Shown: positions 50,544-60,404 of the stretch, piece by piece
How the letters are laid out: the number at the start of each line of letters is the position of its first letter
Numbering within the stretch: the first letter of the stretch is position 1
Assembly (NCBI GenBank): GCA_020622085.1
Contig: JAHRYM010000001.1
Span: forward strand, 1,839,620 to 1,903,619
DNA from: Paracoccaceae bacterium
GTDB lineage: Bacteria > Pseudomonadota > Alphaproteobacteria > Rhodobacterales > Rhodobacteraceae
DNA: 64,000 nucleotides
Direction of reading: 5' to 3'
Made by a program: the position numbers and the translations under genes
The notes under the pieces: model-generated
The model's input: only the letters and a program-made list of their open reading frames with translations
Database searches by the model: none
Told to the model about the DNA's origin: nothing

Positions 50544-51371
50544 ATGGCAACCAATTTGATGGCGGGCAAGCGCGGGCTCATCATGGGTCTTGCGAACGAC
50601 AAGTCGATTGCCTGGGGCATCGCAAAAGCCTTGGCGGCGCAGGGCGCGGAAATGGCATTCTCATACCAGGGCGATGCGCTGCGAAAGCGGGTCCAGCCGC
50701 TCGCCGCTGAACTCGGCGTGACCGAGATGGTCGATTGCGACGTCTCGGACGAAGCGTCGCTCGATGCCCTGTTCTCACATCTGCAAAAGGTCTGGGGCAA
50801 GATGGATTTCCTGGTCCATGCCATCGGATTTTCCGACAAGAACGAGCTTCGCGGCCGGTACGTGGAAACCTCGATCGAGAATTTCCGCATGACCATGGAC
50901 ATCTCGGTTTATTCCTTCACCGCCGTCTGCCGGCGCGCGGCGGCAATGATGCCAGATGGTGGCAGCCTGCTGACGCTGACCTATTACGGCGCCGAACGCG
51001 TCATGCCGCATTACAACGTCATGGGCGTGGCCAAGGCGGCGCTGGAAGCCTCGGTGCGCTACATCGCCGAGGATCTGGGCAAGGACGGCATCCGCTGCAA
51101 CGCGATCTCGGCCGGGCCGATCAAGACGCTGGCCGCGAGCGGCATCGGCGATTTCCGCTATATCCTGAAATGGAACGAACTGAACTCGCCGCTGCGCCGC
51201 AACGTGAGCCAGGACGAGGTCGGCAAGTCCGCGCTTTATCTGCTGTCGGACCTTGGGTCGGGCGTGACGGGTGAAGTGCATCACGTCGACGCCGGCTATC
51301 ATGTCGTCGGCATGAAGGCGGTCGATGCGCCCGACATCGACGTGGTCACGGGCCGCAACGGCAAGGAATGA
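50544..51371 (+). CDS. fabI: enoyl-[acyl-carrier-protein] reductase (NADH)
   Basis: This 275-residue SDR-fold enzyme catalyses the last reduction of each fatty-acid elongation cycle. The N-terminal cofactor loop is [13 protein letters not shown]. The FabI catalytic residues Tyr147, Tyr157 and Lys164 are present in the spacing Y-x6-K. GGGGACAGAT precedes the ATG at 50544. FabI is the target of triclosan-type inhibitors. Confidence 0.95.
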   Translation: MATNLMAGKRGLIMGLANDKSIAWGIAKALAAQGAEMAFSYQGDALRKRVQPLAAELGVTEMVDCDVSDEASLDALFSHLQKVWGKMDFLVHAIGFSDKNELRGRYVETSIENFRMTMDISVYSFTAVCRRAAAMMPDGGSLLTLTYYGAERVMPHYNVMGVAKAALEASVRYIAEDLGKDGIRCNAISAGPIKTLAASGIGDFRYILKWNELNSPLRRNVSQDEVGKSALYLLSDLGSGVTGEVHHVDAGYHVVGMKAVDAPDIDVVTGRNGKE

Positions 51372-51426
51372 TCCTTTCCGGCAACCGGCTGCGTGAAACG
51401 CCTGTCGCGCCCTTCAGCGGGGCGCG

Positions 51427-52050
51427 ATGATCGGCATTTCGCTTCCCGAAGCCCTGACGCTGGTCCCCGCCCTGTCGCTGGCGATCCTGTCGCCGGGTCC
51501 GGCGACCATCGCCACGGCGCAAGCCGCCGCCGCGCATGGCCGGGAACGGGCCCTGCCCTATGCGCTGGGTCTGGCGACCGGCGCATCGCTCTGGTGTCTG
51601 GTGGCGCTTCTGGGGCTGGCGATCGTCTTCCGGCTGAACCCCGTCCTTTTCACCGCGATGAAGGTCTTTGGCGGCTTTTATCTTCTGTGGTTCGCCTGGA
51701 AGCTCTGGCGCGCGGCGACCGAGCCTTTGGCGAAAGCGGCGGAAGGGCCGACTCGGGGCGCGCTCCGGGGGTTTCTGGGGGGCATCACGCTCAACCTGTC
51801 GAACCCGAAACCGGCGTTGTTCTACGCCACGCTGATCCTTTCGGTCTTTCCCCGGCCCCTGACGCCGGGCGTCCAGGCGCAGATTTACGGGCTTTGCCTC
51901 GGGACAGAGCTTTTCTGGTACACGGTGGTTGCGGTTCTTATGTCGACAGCACCGATCCGTTCACGATATTTTGCGGCCCAGTTCTGGATCGACCGCAGTT
52001 GCGCCGTTGCCATGGCCGCGCTGGGGTTGTTGTTGATCATCGGCCATTGA
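51427..52050 (+). CDS. LysE/RhtB-family amino-acid exporter
   Basis: This 207-residue membrane protein has about six helices and the family motif [27 protein letters not shown] near the N-terminus, plus [20 protein letters not shown] in the middle. Members export amino acids such as homoserine, threonine or lysine. The substrate here is unknown. The gene is followed by gpt after 14 bp. Confidence 0.86.
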   Translation: MIGISLPEALTLVPALSLAILSPGPATIATAQAAAAHGRERALPYALGLATGASLWCLVALLGLAIVFRLNPVLFTAMKVFGGFYLLWFAWKLWRAATEPLAKAAEGPTRGALRGFLGGITLNLSNPKPALFYATLILSVFPRPLTPGVQAQIYGLCLGTELFWYTVVAVLMSTAPIRSRYFAAQFWIDRSCAVAMAALGLLLIIGH

Positions 52051-52064
52051 CAAGAGGACACGCG

Positions 52065-52568
52065 ATGAAGGACCGGCTGCCGCATGAAAAGGGCTTCCAT
52101 GTGTCGTGGGATCAGATCCACCGCGACAGCCGGGCCTTGGCCTGGCGGCTCGACGGCCACGGCCCCAACGACGGCAACTGGCGCGCCGTGGTGGCGATCA
52201 CCCGCGGCGGACTGGTCCCGGCGATGATCGTCAGCCGCGAGCTTGACATCCGCATCGTCGACACAATCAGCGTGCGCAGCTATGTCCATCAGGACCGCAG
52301 CGAAGCCCGGGTGACCAAAAGCCCGCAGGCCGACCTGATGGGGGACGGCGAGGGCATTCTGGTCGTCGATGACCTGGTCGATACCGGCAAGACGCTGGAA
52401 CTGGTGCGCAGGCTTTATCCGAAGGCGCATTTCGCCACCGTCTATGCCAAGCCCTCGGGGCGGCCGATGGTCGACACCTATATCACAGAGGTCAGCCAGG
52501 ACACCTGGATCTTCTTTCCATGGGACATGGCGCTGCAATATGTCGAACCCTATCGCGGCAAGGACTGA
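52065..52568 (+). CDS. gpt: xanthine-guanine phosphoribosyltransferase
   Basis: This 167-residue purine-salvage enzyme transfers phosphoribosyl from PRPP to xanthine, guanine or hypoxanthine. The PRPP loop [11 protein letters not shown] lies at residues 100-110. The ITRGGLVPA segment near 45-53 and the C-terminal WIFFPWD pattern are typical of Gpt. AAGAGGA lies upstream of the ATG. The stop overlaps the start of the DUF2127 gene. Confidence 0.9.
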   Translation: MKDRLPHEKGFHVSWDQIHRDSRALAWRLDGHGPNDGNWRAVVAITRGGLVPAMIVSRELDIRIVDTISVRSYVHQDRSEARVTKSPQADLMGDGEGILVVDDLVDTGKTLELVRRLYPKAHFATVYAKPSGRPMVDTYITEVSQDTWIFFPWDMALQYVEPYRGKD

Positions 52569-53122
52569 TGGCTCCCATCCCGCGTGTGCCCGCAATCGGA
52601 CCAGACCCCATGAGACGACATACAGCGCGGATCGCCCGGTGGCTCCACCAGTTGTTCGAGGCAAGCCTGCTGGTCAAGGGCGTGCTCGCCAGCCTCGAAA
52701 CGGCGGCAGGGCTTGGGCTTATGGTCACATCGAACGCCTTCATCCAGCGTTTCGTCGACTGGCTCACGCATTACGAGATCGCCGAGGATCCCTCGGACAA
52801 ACTTGCATCGGTCGCGCGGCATTATGCCGAGGCCTTCTCGATCCAGACGCAGCATTTCTACGCGCTTTACCTGCTCAGCCACGGGGCGCTGAAGCTCGGG
52901 ATGGTGATTGCGCTCGCCTTCGGGGCGATGTGGGCCTATCCGGGCGCGATGGTCATGCTGGCGGGGTTCGTCGTCTACCAGATCTATTCCTGGATGGACA
53001 GCGGATCGACGTTCCTGTTGGTGCTGTCGGCCTTCGACGTGTTCATGATCTGGCTTGTCTGGCAGGAATATCAGGCGCGACGCGGTGGCGCGCCCGCGCA
53101 TCCGAAACGGCCCGCCCCCTGA
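52568..53122 (+). CDS. DUF2127 family membrane protein
   Basis: This 184-residue protein has about four hydrophobic segments: residues near 33-52, 100-120, 124-145 and 152-170. The N-terminal LFEASLLVKGVLASLETAAG and HGALKLGMVIALAF segments are typical of DUF2127, a family without known function. The ATG at 52568 overlaps the gpt stop; a second ATG at 52610 (RRHTARIARWLHQ) better matches the usual N-terminus and may be the true start. Confidence 0.78.
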   Translation: MAPIPRVPAIGPDPMRRHTARIARWLHQLFEASLLVKGVLASLETAAGLGLMVTSNAFIQRFVDWLTHYEIAEDPSDKLASVARHYAEAFSIQTQHFYALYLLSHGALKLGMVIALAFGAMWAYPGAMVMLAGFVVYQIYSWMDSGSTFLLVLSAFDVFMIWLVWQEYQARRGGAPAHPKRPAP

Positions 53123-53204
53123 CCGGCGGAGTTGCCAGAAGGGTGGATATTTGATCCAAGGTGAAAGCCCATGCGTTTCTCGCCAGCTTGAAAGGCAGAT
53201 CCAG

Positions 53205-54389
53205 ATGCTTCGTCCGCTGAACCCCGCGATGGCCGCGACCTTTCCACCGCCGGTGATGGAGGCGCGGCGCTGGCTTGATGGCGTGGTATTTCCGCCCGAC
53301 CGGCCGCTGATCAACGTGAGCCAGGCGGCGCCCGTCGATCCGCCGCCCGAAGGCTTGCGGCAGGCGCTGGCGGAAGCGGCGCTGAACGATCCGGCGGCGC
53401 ATCTTTACGGGCCGGTTCTGGGGATGGGCGAACTGCGCGCCGAGATCGCGGCGCAGTGGTCGGTGGCCTATGGCGGGCAGATCGCGGCGGATCAGGCCGC
53501 CATCACCTCGGGCTGCAACCAGGCCTTCACCGCCGTCATGGCGACGCTGGCGGGTGCGGGCGACGAGGTGATCCTGCCGACGCCCTGGTATTTCAACCAC
53601 AAGATGTGGCTCGACATGCAGGGGGTGCGCACGGTGCCGCTGGCCACCGGTCCGGGCCTGATCCCCGAGGCGGACGCCGCGCGGCGGCTGATTTCGGACC
53701 GGACGCGGGCCATCGTGCTTGTGTCGCCGAACAACCCCGGTGGGGCGGAATATCCGGCAGGGACGCTTGCGGCATTCCGCGATCTGGCGCGGTCGCATGG
53801 GCTGGCGCTGATCGTGGACGAGACCTACCGCGACTTCGACGCCCGCAGCGGCGCGCCGCATGACCTGTTCGCCGACCCGGATTGGGCGGATGTGTTCATC
53901 CATCTTTATTCCTTCTCGAAAGCCTACCGCCTGACCGGGCACCGGGTCGGCGCGGTCGTGGCCAGCGCGGCGCGGCTGGCCGAAGTCGAGAAGTTCCTGG
54001 ACACCGTGGCGATCTGCCCCTCGCAGCTGGGCCAGATCGGCGCGCTTTGGGGGATGCGGAACCTTGGTCAATGGGTGCAGGGCGAGCGGGCCGGGATCCT
54101 TGCGCGGCGCGCGGCGCTGACGGGTGCCTTCGACCGCCTGCCCGACTGGCGGCTACTGGGGTGCGGTGCCTATTTCGCCTATGTCGAACATCCCTATGCC
54201 CTGCCCTCGCCCGATCTGGCCCGCCGTCTGGTGCGCGAAGCCGGTGTCCTGATGCTGCCCGGCACGATGTTCATGCCCGGGGATGACCCGGGCGGCGCGC
54301 GCCAGATGCGGATTGCCTTCGCCAATGTCGATGCCACCGGGATCTTCCGGATGCTCGACCGGCTTGCGGCACTGCCGCCACGGCTTTGA
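53205..54389 (+). CDS. PLP-dependent class I/II aminotransferase
   Basis: This 394-residue fold-type I aminotransferase has the PLP Lys239 in SFSKAYRLTGHRVG, the Asn/Pro segment SPNNPGG near 174-180 and DETYRDF near 205. It belongs to the broad aspartate/aromatic aminotransferase group. The specificity cannot be assigned. The ATG at 53205 gives the shortest frame with full similarity; upstream extension overlaps DUF2127. It precedes the ppiD-trpE pair by 95 bp. Confidence 0.85.
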   Translation: MLRPLNPAMAATFPPPVMEARRWLDGVVFPPDRPLINVSQAAPVDPPPEGLRQALAEAALNDPAAHLYGPVLGMGELRAEIAAQWSVAYGGQIAADQAAITSGCNQAFTAVMATLAGAGDEVILPTPWYFNHKMWLDMQGVRTVPLATGPGLIPEADAARRLISDRTRAIVLVSPNNPGGAEYPAGTLAAFRDLARSHGLALIVDETYRDFDARSGAPHDLFADPDWADVFIHLYSFSKAYRLTGHRVGAVVASAARLAEVEKFLDTVAICPSQLGQIGALWGMRNLGQWVQGERAGILARRAALTGAFDRLPDWRLLGCGAYFAYVEHPYALPSPDLARRLVREAGVLMLPGTMFMPGDDPGGARQMRIAFANVDATGIFRMLDRLAALPPRL

Positions 54390-54483
54390 AGGGTCGGCAG
54401 GGCATGCGGGGCTCCGGCCTTGCCGTGCCGCGGCGAAGGCCCTAAACACCGGGGCCTATGCGTGTGATTGAGGGGGACCACCC

Positions 54484-56331
54484 ATGTCGAGCGGCCTGCG
54501 CCATATGAGCAGCAAACTGGTCTGGGTGATCATGGCATTGCTGATGCTGGGCCTTGGCGGCTTTGGCGTCAGCAATTTCGGCGGAAGCATATCGCGGATC
54601 GGCTCGGTCGGGGGGCGCGACATTGCGGTAAATGACTATGCGCTGGCGCTGCGGTCGGAAATGACCGCGACATCGCAGCAGATCGGCCAGAACCTGACCA
54701 TGGAACAGGCGCGCGGCCTCGGGATCCCGCAACGGGTGCAGGCGCAGCTTTTCACCGCCGCCACCTTCGACAACGAGGCCGATCACATCGGTCTTTCCGT
54801 CGGCGACGCCGAAGTGCTGAGGCGGATCACGGCGATGAACGCCTTCCACGGCGTGGACGGAAGCTTCAACCGCGACACCTACAAGATGGTCCTGCAGCAG
54901 AACGGCCTGACCGAGACCCGCTTCGAAGCCGCACAGCGGACCGAGGCGGCGCGGGCCCTGTTGCAGGGCGCATTGGTCAGCGCCACTGCCGCGCCTGCGG
55001 ATTTCGTGGCTTCGGTAACGGCCTGGGCGCATCAGAAGCGCGGCTTCACCGTGGGGAGGATCGCGGCAAGCGACCTGGCCGAGCCGGTCCCCGCCCCGAC
55101 CGAGACCGAGATCAAGGCCTGGTATGACGCCCACCCCGAAGCCTATACCCGCCCCGAAACCCGCCGCATCACCTATATCTGGCTGACGCCCGAGATGCTG
55201 AAGGACAAGGTCGAGATCGACGAAAAGGCGCTGCGCGACGCCTATGAGGCGCGGAAGTCGGAATATGTCACGCCCGAACTGCGGATGGTCGAACGGCTGG
55301 TCTATCCGTCTGATGCCGAGGCCGGGGCTGCGAAGGCGCGCCTGGACAAGGGTGAGGCCACCTTCGAGACCCTGGTGACCGAGCGCGGCCTGACCCTTGC
55401 CGACATCGACCTGGGCGAAGTCACCGAGGCCGATCTGGGTGCTGCGGGCGCGGCGGTCTTTGCCCTGACGGAGCCGGGCGTCGTGGGCCCCCTGCCCTCG
55501 GATCTCGGGCCGGCGCTCTTTGCCATGAACGGCATCATCGCGGCCAAGGACATCACCTTCGAGGATGCGCAGGATGACCTGAGGCAGGGCGTGGCACTGG
55601 ACCGTGCGCGCCGCCAGATCCTGGACGAGACCAATGGCATCTCGGACCTGCTGGCCAGTGGCGCCTCTCTGGAAGAGGTCGCCGGGGAAACCGGAATGGA
55701 GGTCGGCACCGTCGCCTACAACAGCGAAAGCGAAGACGGGATCGTAGGCTACGAGAGCTTCCGCAAGGTGGCCGATGCCGTCACCGCCGACAGCTTCCCC
55801 GAAATCGCCGATCTGGAAGACGGGGGCATCTTTGCCCTGCGCCTTGACGGAATCGATGCCCCCGCGGTGAAGCCCCTCTCCGAAGTCCATGACAAGGCAA
55901 TCGACGACTGGCGCCAGAACGAGACGCGGGAGCGTCTGCAGGCAATGGCCGACGATGCAGCCGTCAAGATCGCGGCCGGTGCCGGGATCGACAGCCTGGG
56001 GCTGATCACCACCGCCTACAAGGGGCTGGCCCGCAACAGCTACATCGACGGCATCAGCCCGGCCGTCCTGCAGCAGATCTTCGAGATGGCGCCCGGCACG
56101 ACCGCGACCTTCGCCGATGGCGATGTCTTCCACGTCGTCTCGATGACCACGGTGATGGACGCCGATCCTGCCGATCCCGAACTGGCGCAATCGGTCGCGC
56201 AACTGGACGCGCAGGCCTCGCAGTCTCTGGCGGGCGACGTGCTGCAGCTTTTCACCGAGGCGCTGCAATCGGACGCGAAGATCACCGTGGACCAGACCGC
56301 CATCGAGGCGGTGCAGGCGCAGCTACAGTAA
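54484..56331 (+). CDS. membrane-anchored peptidyl-prolyl isomerase (PpiD/SurA-like)
   Basis: This 615-residue protein has an N-terminal membrane segment (about residues 12-32), a SurA_N-type chaperone region (about 40-200), and a parvulin-like region (about 230-370). A long C-terminal chaperone part follows. This is the PpiD layout: a periplasmic folding helper anchored in the inner membrane. The parvulin core is divergent, so isomerase activity may be weak. It ends 10 bp before trpE, an adjacency I recall in other Rhodobacteraceae. Confidence 0.85.
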   Translation: MSSGLRHMSSKLVWVIMALLMLGLGGFGVSNFGGSISRIGSVGGRDIAVNDYALALRSEMTATSQQIGQNLTMEQARGLGIPQRVQAQLFTAATFDNEADHIGLSVGDAEVLRRITAMNAFHGVDGSFNRDTYKMVLQQNGLTETRFEAAQRTEAARALLQGALVSATAAPADFVASVTAWAHQKRGFTVGRIAASDLAEPVPAPTETEIKAWYDAHPEAYTRPETRRITYIWLTPEMLKDKVEIDEKALRDAYEARKSEYVTPELRMVERLVYPSDAEAGAAKARLDKGEATFETLVTERGLTLADIDLGEVTEADLGAAGAAVFALTEPGVVGPLPSDLGPALFAMNGIIAAKDITFEDAQDDLRQGVALDRARRQILDETNGISDLLASGASLEEVAGETGMEVGTVAYNSESEDGIVGYESFRKVADAVTADSFPEIADLEDGGIFALRLDGIDAPAVKPLSEVHDKAIDDWRQNETRERLQAMADDAAVKIAAGAGIDSLGLITTAYKGLARNSYIDGISPAVLQQIFEMAPGTTATFADGDVFHVVSMTTVMDADPADPELAQSVAQLDAQASQSLAGDVLQLFTEALQSDAKITVDQTAIEAVQAQLQ

Positions 56332-56341
56332 GGCGGGCCCC

Positions 56342-57853
56342 GTGGCACTCATTCCCGATTTCGACAGCTTTGAAGCAGGCTGGAATGCCGGCCGCAACCA
56401 GCTTGTCTTCATGCGGCTGGCGGCCGATCTGGACACGCCGGTGTCGCTGATGCTGAAGCTGGCCGAGGCGGGCAAGAACAGCTTCATGCTGGAAAGCGTC
56501 ACCGGCGGCGAGGTGCGCGGGCGCTATTCGGTGATCGGCCTGAAGCCCGATGTGATCTGGGACTGTCGGGGGCTGCAAAGCCGCATCAACCGGCAGGCCC
56601 GGTTCGACGACGCAGCCTTCGAACCGCTGCCCGGCCATCCGCTGGAGACGCTCCGCGCACTGATCGCCGAAAGCCGGATCGAGATGCCTGCGGACCTGCC
56701 GCCGATCGCGGCGGGGCTTTTCGGATACCTCGGCTATGACATGGTCCGGCTGGTCGAACACCTGCCCCACGTCAACCCCGATCCGATCGGCACGCCCGAC
56801 GCGATCCTGATGCGCCCGACGATCATCGCGGTGCTGGACGGCGTGAAGGGCGAAGTCACCGTCTGTTCGCCCGCCTGGGTGGCCTCGGGACTGACAGCGC
56901 GGGCGGCCTTTGCGCAGGCCGCCGAACGGGTCATGGACGCGGTGCGTGATCTGGAGCGCAGCGCAATCGGCGAAAGCCGGTCGCTGGGCGAACAGGCGCC
57001 GGTCGGCGCTTTCCGGTCGAACTTCACACCCGAGGCCTACAAGGCCGCCGTCGAGAAGGCCAAGGCCTACATCCGCGCGGGCGACATCTTCCAGGTCGTC
57101 CCAAGCCAGCGCTGGACGGCCGATTTCGACCTGCCGCCCTTCGCGCTTTACCGCTCGCTGCGGCGCACCAACCCGTCGCCCTTCATGTTCCACTTCAACT
57201 TCGGCAGTTTCCAGATCATCGGCGCCAGCCCCGAGATCCTCGTGCGGCTTCGGGACGGCCAGGTGACGATCCGCCCCATCGCCGGCACCCGGCCGCGAGG
57301 CGCCACCCCCGAAGAGGACAAGGCGCTGGAGGCCGACCTGCTGGCCGACAGGAAGGAACTGGCCGAACACCTGATGCTGCTGGACCTGGGTCGCAATGAC
57401 GTGGGCCGGGTCTGCAAGGTGGGCACCGTGCATCCGACCGAGAAATTCATCATCGAGCGCTACAGCCACGTGATGCATGTCGTCTCGAACGTGGTCGGCG
57501 ACCTCCGCGACGGCGAGGATGCGCTCTCGGCGCTGCTGGCCGGACTTCCGGCGGGCACGGTTTCCGGCGCACCCAAGGTCCGCGCCATGGAAATCATCGA
57601 CGAACTGGAGCCGGAAAAGCGCGGCATCTATGGCGGGGGCCTTGGCTACTTCGCCGCCAATGGCGAGATGGACATGTGCATCGCGCTGCGCACCGCAGTT
57701 GTGAAGGACGGCAAGCTTTACGTCCAGGCGGGCGGAGGCGTGGTCTTTGACAGCGACCCCGAGGCAGAGTTGCAGGAGACGCTGAACAAGTCGAAGGCGC
57801 TGCGCCGCGCCGCCGAGGACGCCGGGCTTTTCGTCCGCCGCGGCAACGGTTGA
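56342..57853 (+). CDS. trpE: anthranilate synthase component I
   Basis: This 503-residue chorismate-using enzyme makes anthranilate with ammonia from TrpG. The N-terminal feedback site has the FMLES pattern near residues 48-52, the LLES-type motif that binds tryptophan. The C-terminal catalytic domain carries PIAGTRPRG, LLDLGRNDVGRV and GTVSGAPKVRAME. The start is a GTG at 56342, 10 bp after the ppiD stop, with AAGGCGG upstream. Its glutaminase partner trpG is at the opposite end of the window. Confidence 0.96.
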   Translation: MALIPDFDSFEAGWNAGRNQLVFMRLAADLDTPVSLMLKLAEAGKNSFMLESVTGGEVRGRYSVIGLKPDVIWDCRGLQSRINRQARFDDAAFEPLPGHPLETLRALIAESRIEMPADLPPIAAGLFGYLGYDMVRLVEHLPHVNPDPIGTPDAILMRPTIIAVLDGVKGEVTVCSPAWVASGLTARAAFAQAAERVMDAVRDLERSAIGESRSLGEQAPVGAFRSNFTPEAYKAAVEKAKAYIRAGDIFQVVPSQRWTADFDLPPFALYRSLRRTNPSPFMFHFNFGSFQIIGASPEILVRLRDGQVTIRPIAGTRPRGATPEEDKALEADLLADRKELAEHLMLLDLGRNDVGRVCKVGTVHPTEKFIIERYSHVMHVVSNVVGDLRDGEDALSALLAGLPAGTVSGAPKVRAMEIIDELEPEKRGIYGGGLGYFAANGEMDMCIALRTAVVKDGKLYVQAGGGVVFDSDPEAELQETLNKSKALRRAAEDAGLFVRRGNG

Positions 57854-58053
57854 GACAGAATCAGCCGGCGGGCCGGCCTCTTGCGCCGCGCCCGCAGGTG
57901 GGTTTCGAACCGCAGTCTGCGGCGATCTGCCGGCCGGCTGGCCCATGTTTCCGCTACCATGTTGATATTGCGGGTTTTACCGCAGCGGCCTTCTTGGTAT
58001 TCTTACAAAAATGCGCAATCCCCCTGCGCACCCCGGACATGAGGAGAGCGCGA

Positions 58054-59058
58054 ATGACCGTTACCATCGGAATCAATGGCTTTGGCCGCATTGGCCGCTG
58101 CACTCTGGCCCATATCGCCGAGGCAACGCGCAACGATGTCCAGGTGGTCAAGATCAACGCGACCGGTCCGATCGAGACCAACGCCCACCTGCTGAAATAT
58201 GACAGCGTTCATGGCCGCTTCGGCGGGCCGGTGAAGGTTGCCGGCAATACGCTCGACCTCGGCCGTGGCCCGATCGAGGTGATGTCGACCTACAATCCCG
58301 AAGAACTGGACTGGGAAGGCGTCGATGTCGTGCTGGAATGCACCGGCCAGTTCAACGACCGCGACAAGGCCGCCGTCCACCTGACGCGGGGCGCGAAGCG
58401 GGTTCTGGTCTCGGCCCCGGCCAAGCGCGCCGACAAGACGGTGGTCTACGGCGTCAACCACCGCCAGCTGACGAATGAACATCTGGTGGTCTCGAACGGC
58501 TCCTGCACGACAAACTGCCTCGCCCCGCTGGCCAAGGTGCTGAACGATGCCATCGGCATCGAATCGGGCATCATGACCACGATCCATTCCTACACCGGCG
58601 ACCAGCCGACGCTGGACCGCCGCCACAAGGATCTCTACCGCGCCCGCGCCGCTGCCATGGCGATGATCCCGACCTCGACCGGTGCCGCGAAAGCCCTGGG
58701 CGAAGTGCTGCCGGAACTGGCGGGCAAGCTGGATGGCACCGCGATCCGCGTGCCGACGCCGAACGTCTCGGCCGTGGACCTGACCTTCGTCGCCAGCAAG
58801 GACGTGACCGTGGCCGACGTGAACGAGATCGTCCGCGAAGCCGCCGCTGGCTACATGGGCATGGTCATGGCCTATGACCCCGAACCCAAGGTCTCGATCG
58901 ACTTCAACCACACGCCCTACAGCTCGATCTTCGCGCCGGACCAGACCAAGGTGGTGGGCAACCGCACCGTCCGCGTTCTGGCCTGGTATGACAACGAATG
59001 GGGCTTTTCCTGCCGCATGGCCGATGTGGCCGGCGCCATGGGCCGCCTGCTGCGCTGA
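58054..59058 (+). CDS. gap: glyceraldehyde-3-phosphate dehydrogenase, GapB-like cofactor signature
   Basis: This 334-residue enzyme interconverts glyceraldehyde 3-phosphate and 1,3-bisphosphoglycerate. Catalytic Cys151 (SNGSCTTNC) and His178 (TTIHSY) are present. At the adenine-ribose position the sequence is INA (Ala36) where NAD-specific enzymes, and its neighbour gene at 59348, have IND. Loss of that Asp occurs in NADP-accepting GapB-type enzymes, so a gluconeogenic or NADPH-linked role is possible. GAGGAGA precedes the ATG. A T-run terminator follows. Confidence 0.94.
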   Translation: MTVTIGINGFGRIGRCTLAHIAEATRNDVQVVKINATGPIETNAHLLKYDSVHGRFGGPVKVAGNTLDLGRGPIEVMSTYNPEELDWEGVDVVLECTGQFNDRDKAAVHLTRGAKRVLVSAPAKRADKTVVYGVNHRQLTNEHLVVSNGSCTTNCLAPLAKVLNDAIGIESGIMTTIHSYTGDQPTLDRRHKDLYRARAAAMAMIPTSTGAAKALGEVLPELAGKLDGTAIRVPTPNVSAVDLTFVASKDVTVADVNEIVREAAAGYMGMVMAYDPEPKVSIDFNHTPYSSIFAPDQTKVVGNRTVRVLAWYDNEWGFSCRMADVAGAMGRLLR

Positions 59059-59124
59059 GCCGCTGAAGTCGGCCCGGAAGGGCGCTTCTGACGGTCGTGG
59101 CGCCTCTGTGCGCCGAATACAGAC

Positions 59125-59177
59125 CCCGCTCCCCGCGATCCGGCGCTTTTGCCTGATCCGGGCGAAGCGGGTTTTTT
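59125..59177 (+). terminator. rho-independent terminator after the first gap gene
   Basis: CCCGCT (59125-59130) pairs with AGCGGG (59166-59171), enclosing further GC pairing, and a TTTTTT run (59172-59177) follows directly. It separates the two gap genes into different transcripts. Confidence 0.6.
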
Positions 59178-59251
59178 CTTTCGGCAGGTGCGCCGGAACG
59201 CAAGGCCGCCAGATTTCGTTGCATTTTGTGACAGGAGGCCCATGTCGGCGA

Positions 59252-59289
59252 TTGACCTTTCCATCAATCTTTGGATGTTAGCGATAACA
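59252..59289 (+). promoter_or_regulatory. candidate promoter with LacI-family operator upstream of the second gap gene
   Basis: TTGACC (59252-59257) and ATGTTA (59275-59280) are separated by 17 bp. The dyad TGTTA-GCGA-TAACA (59276-59289) overlaps the -10 element and has the central CG of LacI-family operators. A repressor bound here would block transcription of the gap gene 59 bp downstream. Confidence 0.5.
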
Positions 59290-59347
59290 CAGAATCGAAC
59301 GGGGGGTTTCCGTCCTTCACCCGGCGCGGAATTTTCAGGAGAGAACC

Positions 59348-60349
59348 ATGGCCGTCACGGTAGCAATCAACGGTTTCGGGCGCATCGGGCGCAATATCCT
59401 GCGCGCCATCATCGAATCGGGGCGGACCGATATCGAGGTGGTGGCCATCAACGATCTGGGACCGGTCGAAACCAATGCCCATCTCCTGCGCTTCGACAGC
59501 GTCCATGGCCGCTTTCCGGTTGAAATCACGACGACCGAAAGCACGATTGACGTGGGCCGTGGCCCGATCGCGGTGACGGCAATACGCAATCCGGCCGATC
59601 TGCCCTGGGACCATGTCGACATCGTCATGGAATGCACCGGCGTCTTCACCGACCGCGAGAAGGCCGCGGTGCATCTGGAAAACGGCGCGAAACGGGTGCT
59701 TGTCTCGGCTCCCTCCAATGGTGCCGACAAGACCATCGTCTTCGGCATCAACCACCACGCGCTGACAGCGGCGGATCTGGTCGTTTCCTGCGCGTCCTGC
59801 ACGACCAACTGCCTTGTGCCGGTGGCCAAGGTTCTGGATGAAGCCGTAGGAATCAGGCGTGGCTTCATGACAACGATCCACAGCTATACCGGCGACCAGC
59901 CGACACTCGACACCTATCACAAGGATCTTTATCGCGCACGGGCGGCGGGGCTGAGCATCATTCCCACCTCGACCGGCGCCGCCAAGGCCATCGGCCTCGT
60001 GCTCCCGGAACTGAGCGGCAAGCTCGATGGTGTGGCGATCCGCGTGCCCACGCCGAATGTCTCGGCCGTGGATCTGGTGTTCGAAGCGGCGCGCGACACC
60101 ACCGCCGAAGACATCAACGCGGCGATCCGCAAGGCGGCCGATGGCCCGCTGAAGGGTATCCTCGGCTATACCGACCGGCCGAATGTTTCCGCCGATTTCA
60201 ACCACGATCCGCGTTCGTCCGTCTTCCACATGGACCAGACCAAGGTGATGGAAGGGCGCATGGTGCGCATCCTTGCCTGGTATGACAACGAATGGGGCTT
60301 CTCGAACCGCATGGCCGATACCGCCGTGGCGATGGGCGCGCTGATTTGA
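59348..60349 (+). CDS. gap: type I glyceraldehyde-3-phosphate dehydrogenase, NAD signature
   Basis: This 333-residue enzyme has Cys151 (SCASCTTNC) and the following TTIHSYTGDQPT. The cofactor segment is INDLGP with Asp36, the NAD-specific pattern. It is clearly homologous along its length to the upstream gene but differs enough that this is an old duplication. AGGAGA lies 4 nt before the ATG. Its own promoter-like region with a LacI-type dyad suggests control by carbon source, distinct from the first copy. Confidence 0.95.
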   Translation: MAVTVAINGFGRIGRNILRAIIESGRTDIEVVAINDLGPVETNAHLLRFDSVHGRFPVEITTTESTIDVGRGPIAVTAIRNPADLPWDHVDIVMECTGVFTDREKAAVHLENGAKRVLVSAPSNGADKTIVFGINHHALTAADLVVSCASCTTNCLVPVAKVLDEAVGIRRGFMTTIHSYTGDQPTLDTYHKDLYRARAAGLSIIPTSTGAAKAIGLVLPELSGKLDGVAIRVPTPNVSAVDLVFEAARDTTAEDINAAIRKAADGPLKGILGYTDRPNVSADFNHDPRSSVFHMDQTKVMEGRMVRILAWYDNEWGFSNRMADTAVAMGALI

Positions 60350-60357
60350 CCACCGAA

Positions 60358-60393
60358 GCCTGGCCGGGCCCGCGCGCGCCCCGCCGGCCGGGC
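60358..60393. terminator. GC-rich hairpin between convergent gap and coaD
   Basis: GCCTGGCCGG (60358-60367) pairs with CCGGCCGGGC (60384-60393), including one G-T pair, around a GC-rich loop. No T-run is seen on either side. Confidence 0.35.
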
Positions 60394-60404
60394 AAGCAGG
60401 CCGT

